From: Carnegiea gigantea
Taxonomy: Eukaryota; Streptophyta; Magnoliopsida; Caryophyllales; Cactaceae
Length of the DNA: 64,000 nucleotides
Direction: 5' to 3'
Assembly (NCBI GenBank): GCA_029747015.1
Contig: JAKOGI010000121.1
Coordinates: 1,000,001 to 1,064,000 of the forward strand
Each line of letters opens with the position of its first letter. Position 1 is the stretch's first letter. This document shows positions 23,327-37,996 of the stretch, in pieces. The notes under the pieces are model-generated. The model was given only the letters and a program-made list of their open reading frames with translations. It made no database searches and was not told where the DNA came from. A program made the translations under genes and the position numbers.

Positions 23327-24033
23327 TCTATACTATACATAAAAGTAAACTTCTAATAACTGCAAAATACTGGCTTGGGAGTGATTATCGAAGCTATAGG
23401 TAATATACGTCGTTGATTATTGATAGCCCCTCACACATCTACTGTTGATTGGAAGCCCCCCCAAAAAAAAAAAAAAAATCTTCCCTATCTTGAAAAAGAA
23501 CCTCCAACATTTCCCTTATCTCCCCCTCTCTCTACCAATGTCATTTCCATCTTCGTTCAACTGGTGCAGTCTTCATCTTCAGCACTCTCTCTCCCCCCCC
23601 CTCTCTTTAGGACTCGATGCTCCTCTTAGTTTTCTCGGCAATAGATAGCCAACAGAGATCTTCTTAGGCAGTAATCCACGATCTTCGCCCCCTTCCAATG
23701 AGTATTCAGTTTTTTCGACAATTGATAGCCGTCAGCGGCCTCCTCCAGTAGATTTCCAGGGCCTTCGCCCTTTTCCGGTGAGTATTCTCTATCTGCATTT
23801 GTTCCAGGCGCATGTCAAGCTTTGATTCCTCGATTGGCAATGGATTCTCAAGAAATCTAAATTCCCTAAATTCACAAAACCCAAAGATTCAGAATTTACA
23901 ACAACTTACACCGTCAATTCAGTATAGTCTAAATTACAATAGGCGAAAAATTATCGATTCAAAAATTTTTAGAAAATTCACTGATTAGGGTTTGTTAATT
24001 AGATAGAGAAAGGATGGGTGCCGCAGAGATACC

Positions 24034-24300
24034 ATGGATGGGGATGAAGTGTTCAATGATTTTAACATGCAACAACCTGATCTGGTCAAGCCATTAACAA
24101 CTGGTCTGTCTCTCTTTTCCTTTATTCTTTCCACTACTTCAATTCCTTATATCTTTTGTTCTTCCTGTTGTCTTAGAAACATGTTTAAATCCACTCTTTT
24201 GATGCAGGGAATGCCACTCCTGTTTTTTCCTTTACGGAATCAAGTAATCTACCATCTTGATTCTGTACGGTTCTACCTCGAAGGATTAACATTTGATTAT
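24034..24300 (+). pseudogene. Captured gene fragment: two exons with intron
   Basis: Exon 24034-24103 starts with Met (MDGDEVFNDFNMQQPDLVKP) and ends before GTCTGTCT. The next exon begins at 24208 after TTTGATGCAG and joins in frame (TTGNATPVFSFTESSN), with a stop soon after. A CT-rich leader-like stretch lies upstream at 23520-23800. I do not recognise the gene. It lies inside the Helitron and looks like a captured 5' gene end. Confidence 0.4.
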
Positions 24301-24970
24301 TAGGTATAAAGTTACTCTTTTCTTTTAGTTGGGTGCCCAGAGAATTGGTTTCATTACTGAATATAAAGATAGTTTCGTCATAGTTTGATCATCAGTTTCG
24401 ATTGTTTATAGTGTCTTATGTATTTTGCTTCTTTGCTCATTGTAGTTCTATGGTATTTTTACAAGGCTTAGCAAGGTGCTATTATTCTTCCCCTTTCCAT
24501 GTTTTCTTTCTCATATTATGTTCTACTTTCATTGTTGCATATTTTTTTGTTGTCGTAGTAACATTCAATTATCAAGGAATCTCCTATGCAAGTCAAAATA
24601 GTTGCCAAGACTATCTCAATCTACTGTCTCCAGCTTCCGGTGTCACTACCTTAATTATCTTATATTTTTTAGGACAATGAGAATTTTGGAATTAATGTGT
24701 TCTACTAGGCATTCTTTTGCCCCCTTCTTTATATCTATTGTCCAAGCAAGCACAGAGCAATGTATTTCAATTTAGTGGCTGTAATATTTTGTCAGATACA
24801 TGGAATTTAGTTCACAACCTTTGAAAAGAAATAAGAGAAGGAAAAGAGGACTCCTAACTGTGCTAATTCGCTAAGAATGTGAGAATTGCCTAATTTCAAA
24901 GTCTGATTCCCTTATTTTAGAATTACTATGTTAGCATCTCTTCCTTTGACGCTGATGTTTGATGTATAGC

Positions 24971-25153
24971 TCAAGCAGAAAAACCGACCAATGAGTGTTC
25001 TTCCTTACTACTTGCTGTCTTCTTGCTCCAGGCTACAAGGTCTAAGAGCCCAAAGTCTTCCAAATTTTTGACCAACTTTTTAGACTTGAATATCTTCTTT
25101 TCATAGTTTAGGAAGGCTGTAGTTTGTTCAAATGCATCCGACAGAGGTAGCAA
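24971..25153 (-). other. Unrecognised 60-codon frame within the Helitron
   Basis: The composition is protein-like (FKSKKLVKNLEDFGLLDLVA, WSKKTASSKEEHSLVGF), with few rare residues and open also upstream of its Met. I cannot assign it. It could be another captured exon or chance. Confidence 0.2.
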
Positions 25154-26042
25154 AGTCAGGATTTACAATAAGCTAAGGTCTACAACTTCATTTACAGGGA
25201 TCATGAAGGAGATTAACTAGATATATACACATGGGATTGAAGAAATTCTGGTTAGCAGCATATGTAGGAGATGCAAAGGAGGCAAGAGACTAAATTAATG
25301 TATTGGAAAAGGTACGAATTAAATCGATGTAGAGATAGATTTTATTTGGGGAGTCAAAAAACTATAAATGTTTTGATTTAATTTCGAGATCAATTGCGAC
25401 TTTGGTCGAGTGGGGAGGCAGTTTAGTAGTGATATGAACATGTTAGCATAAGCAAGCATAATCTTACTCGGTTTGAATGTTGGGAATGGGATGTACTCAA
25501 CACCAATCTTACATGGCCTGTTACAAACAAGTGCGACAGCCCCCCTCCTAAAAAAGGCATACGTGTTGCTATTTAATGTTGTACTAGACCAAGTGGCACA
25601 AATGTACTTGATCTACAGTTGCAAATAAGATCCAACTCCAATTTCGGGTAACAATAGTAGATATTAGAAATCTCTACATATACTGTACTGAATCTCCTTA
25701 ACTTGCTTTACATAATTAACTTTGTGGCATTATGATATGTTTTTTAAGTTTCGACTCAAAGTTGAGGGATTAGTGATGTTTTGCTTAATTTTCTAATATT
25801 ATTACTAAACTCCTTTAGCACTTAATTTTGCTGGCCTAAGTCCTGATAATGATTAATGAATATGATACATTTGGGTAACATAATGAGAGCAAAAGAGGCC
25901 ATGATGAGAGTCAGTTGCAGGGATTACATGAGTTGTAAACATATATTGAAAACTTTCTTAGTCAGTATTGTTTGATTTATGTTCTTGTTGTGTACTATTT
26001 GATGCCTCAATATTAATCCTTTAAAAATTTAGGATTTCAATT

Positions 26043-26600
26043 TTGAGTGATGAGGAGGATTTGATGCACATTATTTGGCTTTTCCCATTTGCTACAGATT
26101 TGTGGAGCAGATGCAGTTTTGTAGAAGATCTAACAACTGTACCATGGATGTCTTTCAAGTTTTGGGTGGCAGTTGTGTTCGAAGACAGGAATGTCAGCAA
26201 ACGGAGATTGTTTTTTGTTATGCTTGGTACTTATGGTATGCCAGGAACGCTAGATTATAGAGGCAAGATTGTGATTGGGCAGGAACGGTGCAAGGTAGAA
26301 GCCAAAGCATTGCTTGAAGAGTACAGGAAGGCATGCTTCATGGGAGTTGATGGGATGCAAGTTCACAAGACTCAGTGTACACACACCTCTCGGCAAAAAC
26401 CACCTATTAGCCATGTGAAACTAAATGTAGATGCAGTGGTTTTAATTGCATTGGCGCAGGGGTTGTGGGTTGAGATCATACTGGGAAGGTTTTGAGAAGA
26501 ATCCATGGTATGTTCGAAGCCCGAGTCACTAAGATTATGGCTCTGTTGTGGATTGTTGTACGATGATAGTTTGATGTTGCATAAAAAATAAGTTCAGAAT
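26043..26600 (+). pseudogene. LINE-type zinc/RNase H fragment inside the Helitron
   Basis: The frame resembles the 3' part of plant LINE ORF2 or an RVT_3-type RNase H gene. It has HIIWLFPFATDLWSR (zf-RVT-like), then in a shifted frame AWYLWYARNARL, then PPISHVKLNVDAV (start of RNase H, with the K-x-N-x-D core). After another shift, RDHTGKVLRRIHGMFEAR follows. There are at least two frameshifts. It may have been captured by the Helitron or have inserted in it. Confidence 0.65.
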
Positions 26601-27004
26601 GTGAAACATGATAGTTTGATATTACACAAAAAATAAGTTCGCTAGAATCATGTTAAGCAGCAATGAGGTTTAAATTGTTTTTGCCATTTGGGAGTTTGGA
26701 TATTAAGCAACAGTGTTCGACAACTTGGATATCAAACAATAGTGTAGCACATTGTGACTCCTTGAATTAGTTGTGTGATTTGATTGTAGGTATGGTTTCC
26801 TTTGATTCAAGGGCTTTATTAGTCAAAAACCTTTCCTAACAAATGAAGGAAAGATCTTAAGCGACTTCGAGCACCATTCAACATTTTTATAAGTGTTTAA
26901 TGGATTAGAGTACAACCTACTTAATGGTTTATCCTTCTGGCCCACTATGATTATCATAGTTTCTATTTTGATTTGTCCCAAAAGATTATCATGTTTGATT
27001 ACTT

Positions 27005-27005
27005 A

Positions 27006-27036
<31 letters not shown>

Positions 27037-27060
27037 GCGTGTGTGTGTGTCTATATATAT
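27005..27060. repeat. (GT)n(AT)n compound microsatellite
   Basis: GTGTGTGTGTGTGTGT, then ATATATATATAT, then GTGTGTGTGTGT and ATATATATA lie just before the Helitron 3' hairpin. Confidence 0.9.
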
Positions 27061-27104
27061 AAAATGAAATGTTAAATCCGGAGCAACGCGCGGGTATGTG
27101 CTAG

Positions 27105-27806
27105 TTGCAGTAAATAGTCGTCATCCCAATTTTGATATCCTGATGTTGGCGAGGGAATTGGTTAGGCTTTCAGATTGGATTTATGAAAGGAAATAATTCT
27201 CAACAAATCTCACATCCCTTGAGACACAAGTGTCCTTAGTGAGCATGTTTAACAGCCTGTTACCCTTTCGAATGTTTGAGTATCCAAGAAACATGCAAGG
27301 GACTCCTATGGGGGCAAATTTACATATGGTTCTCTTAGGATATGATGCAAAAGACACATTCAAAAACGCTTAAATGCGTATGTGAGGGTGCTTTCTTTAT
27401 CAACGTCTCATATGAGGTTTTGTGTTGCAAAATAGGTGCAGGCAACCTACTGATCAAATATGTGACTTGTAGTCATCGTAGAATCTCCCCAGAACTCAAG
27501 TGGCGGCACAACTTGGAAACTAATTGGTCTTGCGATTTCAAACACATGCCTAAGTTTTCTATCTAGGGTGCCATTTGTTGTGGTCTATCCACAAAAGCGG
27601 TTTAGTGAACAATGCCTTTTGAGCTAAAAAACTCTTGGTAAGGCTAAGAATCAAACTTGGGTGAGTTATAAGACCTAATAATCTTGACTAAGCTCTAAAA
27701 TTGAGTATGAACATAAGCTATAAACTTCTATAAAATATTAAGCAACTGAGACTTTCAATAGAGAAATATGTCCAAGTAGCTCTACTATAGCCATTTCCTA
27801 TGGTGA
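27105..27806 (-). pseudogene. Copia B integrase, core to C-terminus
   Basis: From high to low coordinate the minus strand gives TIGNGYSRATWTYFS (normally TIVDDYSRA), a degraded SDNG region, DRPQQ near 27580, and KFAPIGVPCMFLGYS then SRDVRFVENYF at 27320-27190. These are the Copia integrase core and its C-terminal GKF-like region. Stops and shifts are frequent. The core is cut at 27806 by the CACTA element and at 27105 by the Helitron. Confidence 0.85.
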
Positions 27807-28164
27807 CACTACAAAAAAAACGCGCTTTTAGAAACCGCGTTTTGAAACCGAACTTATTTCGGTTTCAAAAACTGTAACGGCCCGAACCTAAAATCATACT
27901 AGTGCATTGCATTATATTAATCACAAATTAATCATGTTGGGCACAGTATTTCAACTTAGCATTTTATGTATATGTATATACATATTTATGCATCGCAGGT
28001 TAAAATGACAATGTGGCCTCAAAATGGACCTCGTAATGCTCCTAAATAATTCATTCAAGTGCTAATAAATATTTGAATGTCCGCAGAATAAAAATTAGCC
28101 TGATTATCAAAGGGATAATTTGTAAAGTGGCAATAATAATAAGCGAACAAATACAGTAACAATG

Positions 28165-28170
28165 TAATAA

Positions 28171-28233
<63 letters not shown>

Positions 28234-28243
28234 AATAATAATA
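28165..28243. repeat. (AAT)n(AAC)n(AAT)n microsatellite
   Basis: About 12 AAT, 10 AAC and 4 AAT units lie in tandem. Open frames of poly-Tyr/Cys here are artefacts of the repeat. Confidence 0.95.
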
Positions 28244-29793
28244 AGGAAAGTTATGTGTATAAAAAGAGTGGGGCATTACTCAAATATGAAAATATTTCAC
28301 TCAAATTTTACACCTAAAAGATATATAATTTTATTTATTAATTTTAGCCAAAAATATTAATCCAATTATCTAAATTTGTGTATATATAATGAAAAAAAAA
28401 GAAAATGAAATAAAAATGAAATGATGAGATAAATTTGAGAAGATTCTAGGTATAGATGATGTGTTAATAAATAAAAGGGTGGAATAAAAAAGGAAAAAGA
28501 AATAATTAAAATTTAAAATAAACCAATCAAATCAATTAAACCCAAAACAAAAATAAGAAACAAAAAACCCAAATCCCCCTGCTCCCACGGTCAGACCCCC
28601 CCTGCTTGCTCTGTCCTTCGCCCTCCCCCTGCGTCTGCTGCCTTCACACCACCGTTCGCCGGCAACCTCGCCGGATTCCGCCACCAACCTCGTTGGATTC
28701 CGCCGCCAACCTCGCTGGTTTTAGCCGCCCAGCCCGTCGTCCCAGCCATCCTTTCCTTCAACTTTTTGGGTGTGTCAAGTGGGTGAAAAGTGTGAAACCC
28801 TAACCCCCATAAATTTGAGTTTCACTTGTTAATGATAAATTTTTGTATTAAATGATGTATTTAGCCTTGGTGAATGTCAATTTATGGTTTTCTTTAATGT
28901 TGGTTGTGAAATTGAATGGATGAAGTAAGATTAGAAATGAACAAGGTATTAAGGGGGAGTGATGTTTGGTGTTAAGATTGGGCTTGATGATGTTATTTTG
29001 ATGATGTTGAGATGATTTTAGTGCCTATTAGAATGAGATCAAAGCAAAAATCATCTTGGATGGATGAGTTGTGACCATGAGATTGAAGGATTAGGGTTCA
29101 TGGCTTGAAATGATATTTAAGTTAATTGTATTGAATTATTAATGTTTAAATGAGTTAATTAATGATTGAATAGAGAAATATGTATATATATGTATAAGGT
29201 TAATGTGTGTCTATGGGATGATCATGGCTTGGTGATTAGGTTGTAATTGAAATAAAACTATAAGCTTGATTGTAGTTGAATTGGTGGTTTTAAGTTAATT
29301 ATAATGAAAATGTGAGTGAGATTAATGAGAAATTAGTGTTAAAATTTTGTATATTGGGTGTGTGTGTTTGTCATGAGTTGGTGATTTAGGATTAGATGCG
29401 GGTGAATCTTAAACTTAATTGGGTTGCTTTAAGGATGTTTAAGGGAGGCTTGTGCAATAATTGAATAAAAAGAAAGGAATATATATGAATGTGTATGAGG
29501 TTGTTGTATAAGTATATGGCATGAGTAGTTGTTAAGTAAGGAAGGATGGGAGAAAGGAATGAGTAGCCTTGTGAAGTGGAGTTACTAACATAACATGCCT
29601 ATGTTGTTTTATGTTAGCTACTGAATAATTGTACGACTGGGACTCATTTTGAACCCGGAATCAAGTTCATGACATCACCCTAAATCGTATTGCAATCCAA
29701 AGTTTAATGGCTAATGACGACCTGTTGAGGAGAAAAACAATAATCATAACAATAACGTTAATATTATTAATGATTAAAAAAATAGTCACAATT

Positions 29794-29855
29794 CTACTAC
29801 TACTACTACTACTACTACTAATAATAATGATAATGATAATGATAATAATAATAGT

Positions 29856-29909
<54 letters not shown>
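29794..29909. repeat. (CTA)n/(ATG)n/(AAT)n microsatellite in left LTR
   Basis: This is a triplet tract with several unit types in order: CTA, then AATG-like, then AAT. The same place in the right LTR (33729-33871) has almost only AAT. Confidence 0.95.
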
Positions 29910-29911
<2 letters not shown>

Positions 29912-31000
29912 CGATTGATAACGTCGTTAATTTTAATAAGAGCGAAGAGATAACGATGTTTACGAGCTTTTCCTAATAATTCAAGTGGTACTGGTAGTAA
30001 CGCCGTTAATAACAAACTCAAGACGAATCCCACCTTTACTTTGCTATAACATTCATTAAATGATCATTAGGAAGCATAAAGGAGAGGAACAAATAAAAAT
30101 AAAATAAATAAAAACAAGTTAAGTTAGTAGCAATTGTTATACTTATTATAAAAGAGCGAGGTTGAGGGAATTTAAATTATTCATTAACTCAAGAACTTTA
30201 ATAAAATTTCTTAATCTCGCACTAATAAAGAAAATGACATTTTTGGAGCAAAAGTGGGGCCACTACTGTCACTTCAAGCTGCCAGCAAATGATTTTCAAT
30301 AAAATGAATAGAGACTCTCAAAGACCAGGTTCTTACATTGCCTGCGCTCTTCGGAAACTCATATGTTTCTCAAACTATACAAAATCAAAATTATATTCAT
30401 ATAATTAATTATTTTATTCAATATTTGTCATATAAGCAAGTGGCCCCATCAATTATCAATCATCAGGGTTTATGCCCTTCAATTTATCCACGCGACTGTA
30501 ACTTAGGCTTTCCGATTAGCCTGGGAGGTGTGCACCTATCTCAAGATTGCTACAGGTGTCAACAGGGATCCGCTTCCAGATAATAACCGGCAAATCAACT
30601 TTACTTACACATTCTCTATCTCTTGTTTGCAAAATAAAGTGTTTTGTAATGCGGGTGCCCAACTAATTAAATCCAAAGCTTATTTTATTACACCGGGATG
30701 TACGTGCTGAGTTTCGGCTCATTATTTGAATGTTTTTATGTTTTCTATTTTAGGTAAGAGATCAATGAATAGTTTCCCTCCTGGTAAGCCAGAAGATAGT
30801 AAGAAATGAGCGAGAGTTGAAATCTTGTTGAACGTTAGCTAGCCAAGCACTCACAGTGTTATAGGGAATTTCAAGTAACCTTGTTCTATCATGGAACGGC
30901 GGTAATACCTCCAATCAAAAGACTGCCACTGTAAAATCATGAGTAACTAAGTGATTAAGTTCGAATAATTAGGCATCATATCTTGGGGGAGTTATAATTG

Positions 31001-31012
31001 TGGTATCAGAGT
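31001..31012 (+). other. tRNA-Met primer binding site
   Basis: TGGTATCAGAGT matches the initiator-Met primer site TGGTATCAGAGC except for the last base. It lies 4 bases after the left LTR. Confidence 0.85.
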
Positions 31013-33653
<2,641 letters not shown>

Positions 33654-33729
33654 GACCTGTTGAGGAGAAAAACAATAATCATAACAATAACGTTAATATT
33701 ACCAATGATTAAAAAAATAGTCACAATTC

Positions 33730-33782
<53 letters not shown>

Positions 33783-33808
33783 GTTATAATAATAATAATA
33801 ATAATAAC

Positions 33809-33873
<65 letters not shown>

Positions 33874-34958
33874 CTATTGATAACATCATTAATTTTAATA
33901 GGAGCGAAGAGATAACGATGTTTATGAGCTTTTCATAATAATTCAAGTGGTACTGGCAGTAACGCCGTTAATAACAAACTCGAGACGAATCCCACCTTTG
34001 CTTTGCTATAACATTCATTAAACGATCATTAGGAAGCATAAAGGAAAGGAACAAATAAAAATAAAATAAATAAAAACAAGTTAACTTAGTAGCAATTGTT
34101 ATACTTTTTATAAAAGAGCGAGGTTGAGGGAATTTAAATTATTCATTAAGTCAAGAACTTTAATAAAATTTCTTTATCTCGCACGAATAAAGAAAATGAC
34201 ATTTTTGGAGATAAAGCGGGGCCACTGCTGTCGCTTCAAGCTGCCAGCAAATGATTTTCAATAAAACAGAGAGAGACTCTCAAAGACTATGTATGTATAT
34301 TGTCTGTGCTCTTCGAAAACTCACATGTCTCTCAAGCTATACAAAATCAATATTATAATCATATAATGAATCATTTTATGCAATGTTTTGTCACATAAGC
34401 AAGTGGTCCCATCAATTATCAATCATCAGGGCTTATGCCCTTCAATTTACCTGTGCGGCTACAACTTAGGCTTTCCGATCGGCCTGAGAGGTGTGCACCT
34501 ATCTCAAGATCGCTACAGACGTCAACAAGGTTCTACTTCCAGATAATAACCGGCAAATCAACTTTACTTACACATTCTCTCTCTCCTGTTTGCAAAATAA
34601 AGTGTTTCGAAATGCGGGCGCCCAACTAATTAAATCCAAAGCTTATTTTATTGCACCAGGATATACGTGTTGAGTTTCGACACATTATTCGAATGCTTTA
34701 ATATTTTCTATTTTAGGTAAGAGATCAATGAATAGTTCCCCTCCTGATAAGCTAGAAGATAGCAAGAAATGAGCAAGAGTTGAAATCTTGCTGAATGTTA
34801 GCTAGCTAAGCACTCACAGTGTTACAGGTAATTTCAGGTAGCCTTATTCCATCATGAAATAATGGTAATACCTCCAATCAAAAGACTTCTATTGTAAATC
34901 ATGAGTAAATAAGTGATTAAGTTTGAATAATCAGGCATTATATCTTGGGGGCGTTACA
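33654..34958 (+). repeat. Right LTR, 5'-truncated
   Basis: It starts at GACCTGTTGAGGAGAAAAAC, the equivalent of 29719 in the left LTR. About 1.85 kb of LTR 5' sequence is missing. It ends GGGCGTTACA before AAAAC. Confidence 0.85.
33729..33871. repeat. (AAT)n microsatellite in right LTR
   Basis: About 45 AAT units with two interruptions (TAGTTATAAT and AACAAT), at the same LTR position as 29794-29909. Confidence 0.95.
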
Positions 34959-35023
34959 AAAACCTTATTTTGCTACCAAATACAGAAACCATTTTTTTTG
35001 GTTTCTAAATTCGAAACTGATTA

Positions 35024-35192
35024 ATTAATTGGTTGTCTCCATGTGACTAAAAGATCATGGGTTTGAACCTTGAAATCAGCCACTGACAAAGTCAGGTTAG
35101 ACTGCCTACAATACGCCCCTTTGGATGGGGTCCTTTCTTGGACCCTGTGTGAACGCGGGATACTTATGCACCGGGCTACCCTTTTAAGTCTG
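35024..35192 (+). mobile_element. tRNA-derived SINE with 11-bp TSD
   Basis: GAAACTGATTA occurs directly before (35013-35023) and after (35193-35203). Within are an A-box-like start (GTTGTCTCCATGTGACTAAA), a B-box-like GGGTTTGAACC, and a 3' part typical of plant SINEs (GTGAACGCGGGATACTTATG, CACCGGGCTACCCTTTT) ending in a short T run. It sits in the CACTA interior. Confidence 0.85.
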
Positions 35193-36456
35193 GAAACTGA
35201 TTATACACTTATAGACAGTTGTTCAACCTTGTTTGTTACTTAGAAAAGAAGAAGAAATAATGAAGAATAATCCTTCGGATTGTGTGTTTGCATTTCATAA
35301 TCTAATGGACTACCAAACCTGATTATATATCTTCTTAGAAAAGTGTTCTGCATTCAGCTGTGTACCAAGCCCTTTTTTCTTTTGTACTTGTGATAATGCA
35401 TTGAGACAATTCAGGTGGCTGAAACTACATGAAATTCTGACCATGTTGGGAAAAATTTTACATCTAATAGGTGCATTCAGGCTTGCACATATGGCTGAAA
35501 CTGTGTATATCTAAAACTTGCAACAAACATCATTTTGTCCATTCATGCATTATGCGTTTTCTATCTTCTTGTAGACAAGCCTACATGCATTCAAAATAGT
35601 AGCTTCGCATCACTAGTAACATCTTGTATTTTTGCGACTTGATCTTATAGTCTTGTACTGTGAATCTGATATATTATTGTAATATTTCAGAAGAAATACC
35701 AATCACTGAAACTTGCAAAAAACTCCCCCCCATTAGAAGAGGATGATAGCCTTTTCCTGGAAGTGGTTGGGGGATGGAGTGACAAATTGAAGAGTAGCAA
35801 AGAAAGATAGAGGAGCAGAATAAAGGACAAAGGAGCAGAAACCTTAGATATTTGCAAAGGATGAAGGATCTTTGGTGTATGTATGTTTTCACCTTTATAG
35901 ATCCTGTCTAGGTGTTTTAGATCACATTCGTGTGGGGTGCTTTTGGAGTATTAGCATATTTACAAACCTTAGATATTATAGTGGGTTGTCAATTTGGCAA
36001 ATAGCCCTACCTCCTGGAATCAACATTGTTGTAGAAGCTTTGATAACTATATATACATATCTATGCGTTATGCACTTTAGTTGTAAATGTTGTAGCTGTG
36101 TCCATTATGTTATGATATCGGAAGCATTATAGAATTACGACAGGGATTAAAATTGACAAACTTATGCCTATTGTACTTTAGTGCCATTTTGATATTGAAA
36201 TTGGTCTTCCAATTTCAAAACTTACCAGAGCGCTTTTTTTCTAAATTTGAAACCAATAAAGATGTTGAGTTTCAAAATTAGAAACCGAATGAAATCAATG
36301 GTTTCTAATATTTAGAAACTGAATCACACCATCAGTTTCAAATATTAGAAACTGATGCATAGTCTTAATTTCTAAATATTAGAAACTATTGATTTTATTC
36401 AATTTCTAAATATTAGAAACTGATAGACATATTCGGTTTCAGAAATATTAGAAACC

Positions 36457-37773
36457 TATTAGTCTTAAAATGTGTTACCGCAAGTGCACGGTGCCAGTTG
36501 TAGCTAGCAACGGCAAGTACGGGTCGTGTCCACAGGGGACTTGGTTTCAATCACCAAATTCAACTTTAACACTCAAGTCAGGCAAAAGTCTACTTTAGGT
36601 AAACGCTGCTGACTAATAGTACTGTTCTGCTGAATTATCTAATTCAATGTTAACAAGGGTCCTAGATTGGGATTCACCGCACTATTATGCTATATGAATT
36701 GCAATTAGGTCAAGCAAACCATGCCCATGAATAATTCGAAGTGGAAAGGATTACCATTTAAAGCGCATCTAAGCCTTCTCTCAAATGTCAATATACTGGC
36801 TAAACTAATCTTAATTATCTATTTTCATGAAACTAAGATAATCAAAGCCACAAGATTTTGTAATCAATTATTCCCAATTGAAACCCTAACTATTTTCATG
36901 CTAGGTGGATCAATTGCCTATAAAGTCGTGCTAGGTAAAAGGTTCAACTTTCGTTAATCTCCTAGACCCTAATTAGAAGCAGTGAATAAAACTCTTTCAA
37001 GCAATTCAGCGAACAATTGGCGCATTAAGTAGGAATTCACATTGCAGTCATGGACATGATGCACATAAACCTAAAACATAATTCACTTTTGCATAATAGG
37101 GGCTACACCCAATCCAAGACAATAAATTTAGCCCCTAATTATTCTTCCAATCACGATCACAATCAAAAACGCGAAGAAAATGATTAAAGGTACAAACTCT
37201 AACTAGAACGCAAGAGAAGGAAGGAAAAGAACGTACTTTAATTAATCGTAGCAACAATCCACAAATTCGTATCAAATCAATCTTCAATCCAATGCTTGAA
37301 ATTCTAGGAGAATATTGAAAACCTAAAAAACACTAAAAATCGCCGTTTTTTGAGAGGTGGCTACTCTAGGGAAGAAAAATACAAGCTATCAAATTACATC
37401 GCCCTTGCCGCAATTAATCGCGGTCCACTAAAGTGGCACGGTGCCACCGTGCCACTTCCCTACCCAGCGTCTTCCTGCTTTCTCAGCATAGCACGACTGC
37501 GTTGCTCGGCATGGGGCTACCATGCCACATCTCTAGGCCTTGAAACATCCTCTTTAGCTCGAAACCCGCCTTCCTGGCCTTCTTTTCGCGCAACATTAGC
37601 AGGTTTTCCCTCTTTCTTTCAACTAAACTCCTGAAAAGTATAAAAACATATCATATAAGCAAATTTGGGGTAAAGAAGGCCTATTCGACCATTATACTTT
37701 GAAGTTCAACCCAAAAACCACAGAAAGGAGAGGTTAAAATTAAGTCTGAAAGAGGTAAAATGGAGGTTTGTCA
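36457..37773. mobile_element. Non-coding repeat inserted in CACTA DNA
   Basis: Subterminal CACTA repeats stop near 36456 and resume near 37774, with AAACC on both sides (possible 5-bp duplication, weak). The insert starts near GTTACCGCAAGTGCACGG, has an unspliced-looking GC-rich end (37420-37600) and no convincing protein. It shares layout with 38438-39832: CAATTGGCGCATTAAG here against CACTTGGCGGGCATAAG there. The superfamily is unknown. Confidence 0.55.
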
Positions 37774-37996
37774 AAACCGATGTCTCCAACCGGTTTCTAA
37801 ATATTAGAAATCGAAAAATTTACCAGTTTCAAAATGCAGTTTTAATTTTAGAAACCGATATTAGTTCAGTTTCAAATCTATTTTGCGACCAAACTTCCAG
37901 AAACGGATCAGTTTCGGTTTCGAGTCGGTTTCTAATTGGGATTAGAAACCAATTTTGGCTATTTAGAAACCGAAATTTTCGGTTTCTAAATACGTG

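Larger units (their letters stand above)
23327..27104 (+). mobile_element. Helitron with captured gene fragments
   Basis: The 5' end is TCTATACTATACATAAAAG after an A. The 3' end is CTAG followed by T at 27101-27105, with a GC-rich subterminal stretch CCGGAGCAACGCGCGGG at 27079-27095 that is a decayed version of the usual hairpin. This is insertion between A and T without target duplication, as known for Helitrons. Removing the 3778 bp restores a continuous Copia frame across the junction. No Rep/helicase is visible, so it is non-autonomous. It contains two exon-like pieces and an RNase H-type fragment, consistent with gene capture. Confidence 0.85.
27873..30996 (+). repeat. Left LTR, ~3.1 kb
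   Basis: The part 29719-30996 matches 33654-34958. The end reads TTGGGGGAGTTATA where the right LTR has TTGGGGGCGTTACA. A GC-rich segment at 28580-28760 (CGCCGGCAACCTCGCCGG repeats) may be the promoter/leader part. No gene is present. Confidence 0.8.

Noticed and set aside
24402..24680. 92-codon hydrophobic frame inside the Helitron
   Set aside because: T-rich intron-like DNA gives hydrophobic translation; it falls where an intron of the captured fragment would be.
28055..28276. Poly-Tyr/Cys frame
   Set aside because: Translation of an AAT/AAC microsatellite.
31001..31012. tRNA gene fragment
   Set aside because: The match is the 12-base primer site after an LTR, not a tRNA; the same holds for 57912-57923.
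37350..37634. 94-codon frame as a host gene
   Set aside because: Lies in a non-coding repeat inserted in the CACTA element; Pro/Ser/Cys-rich composition without family resemblance.
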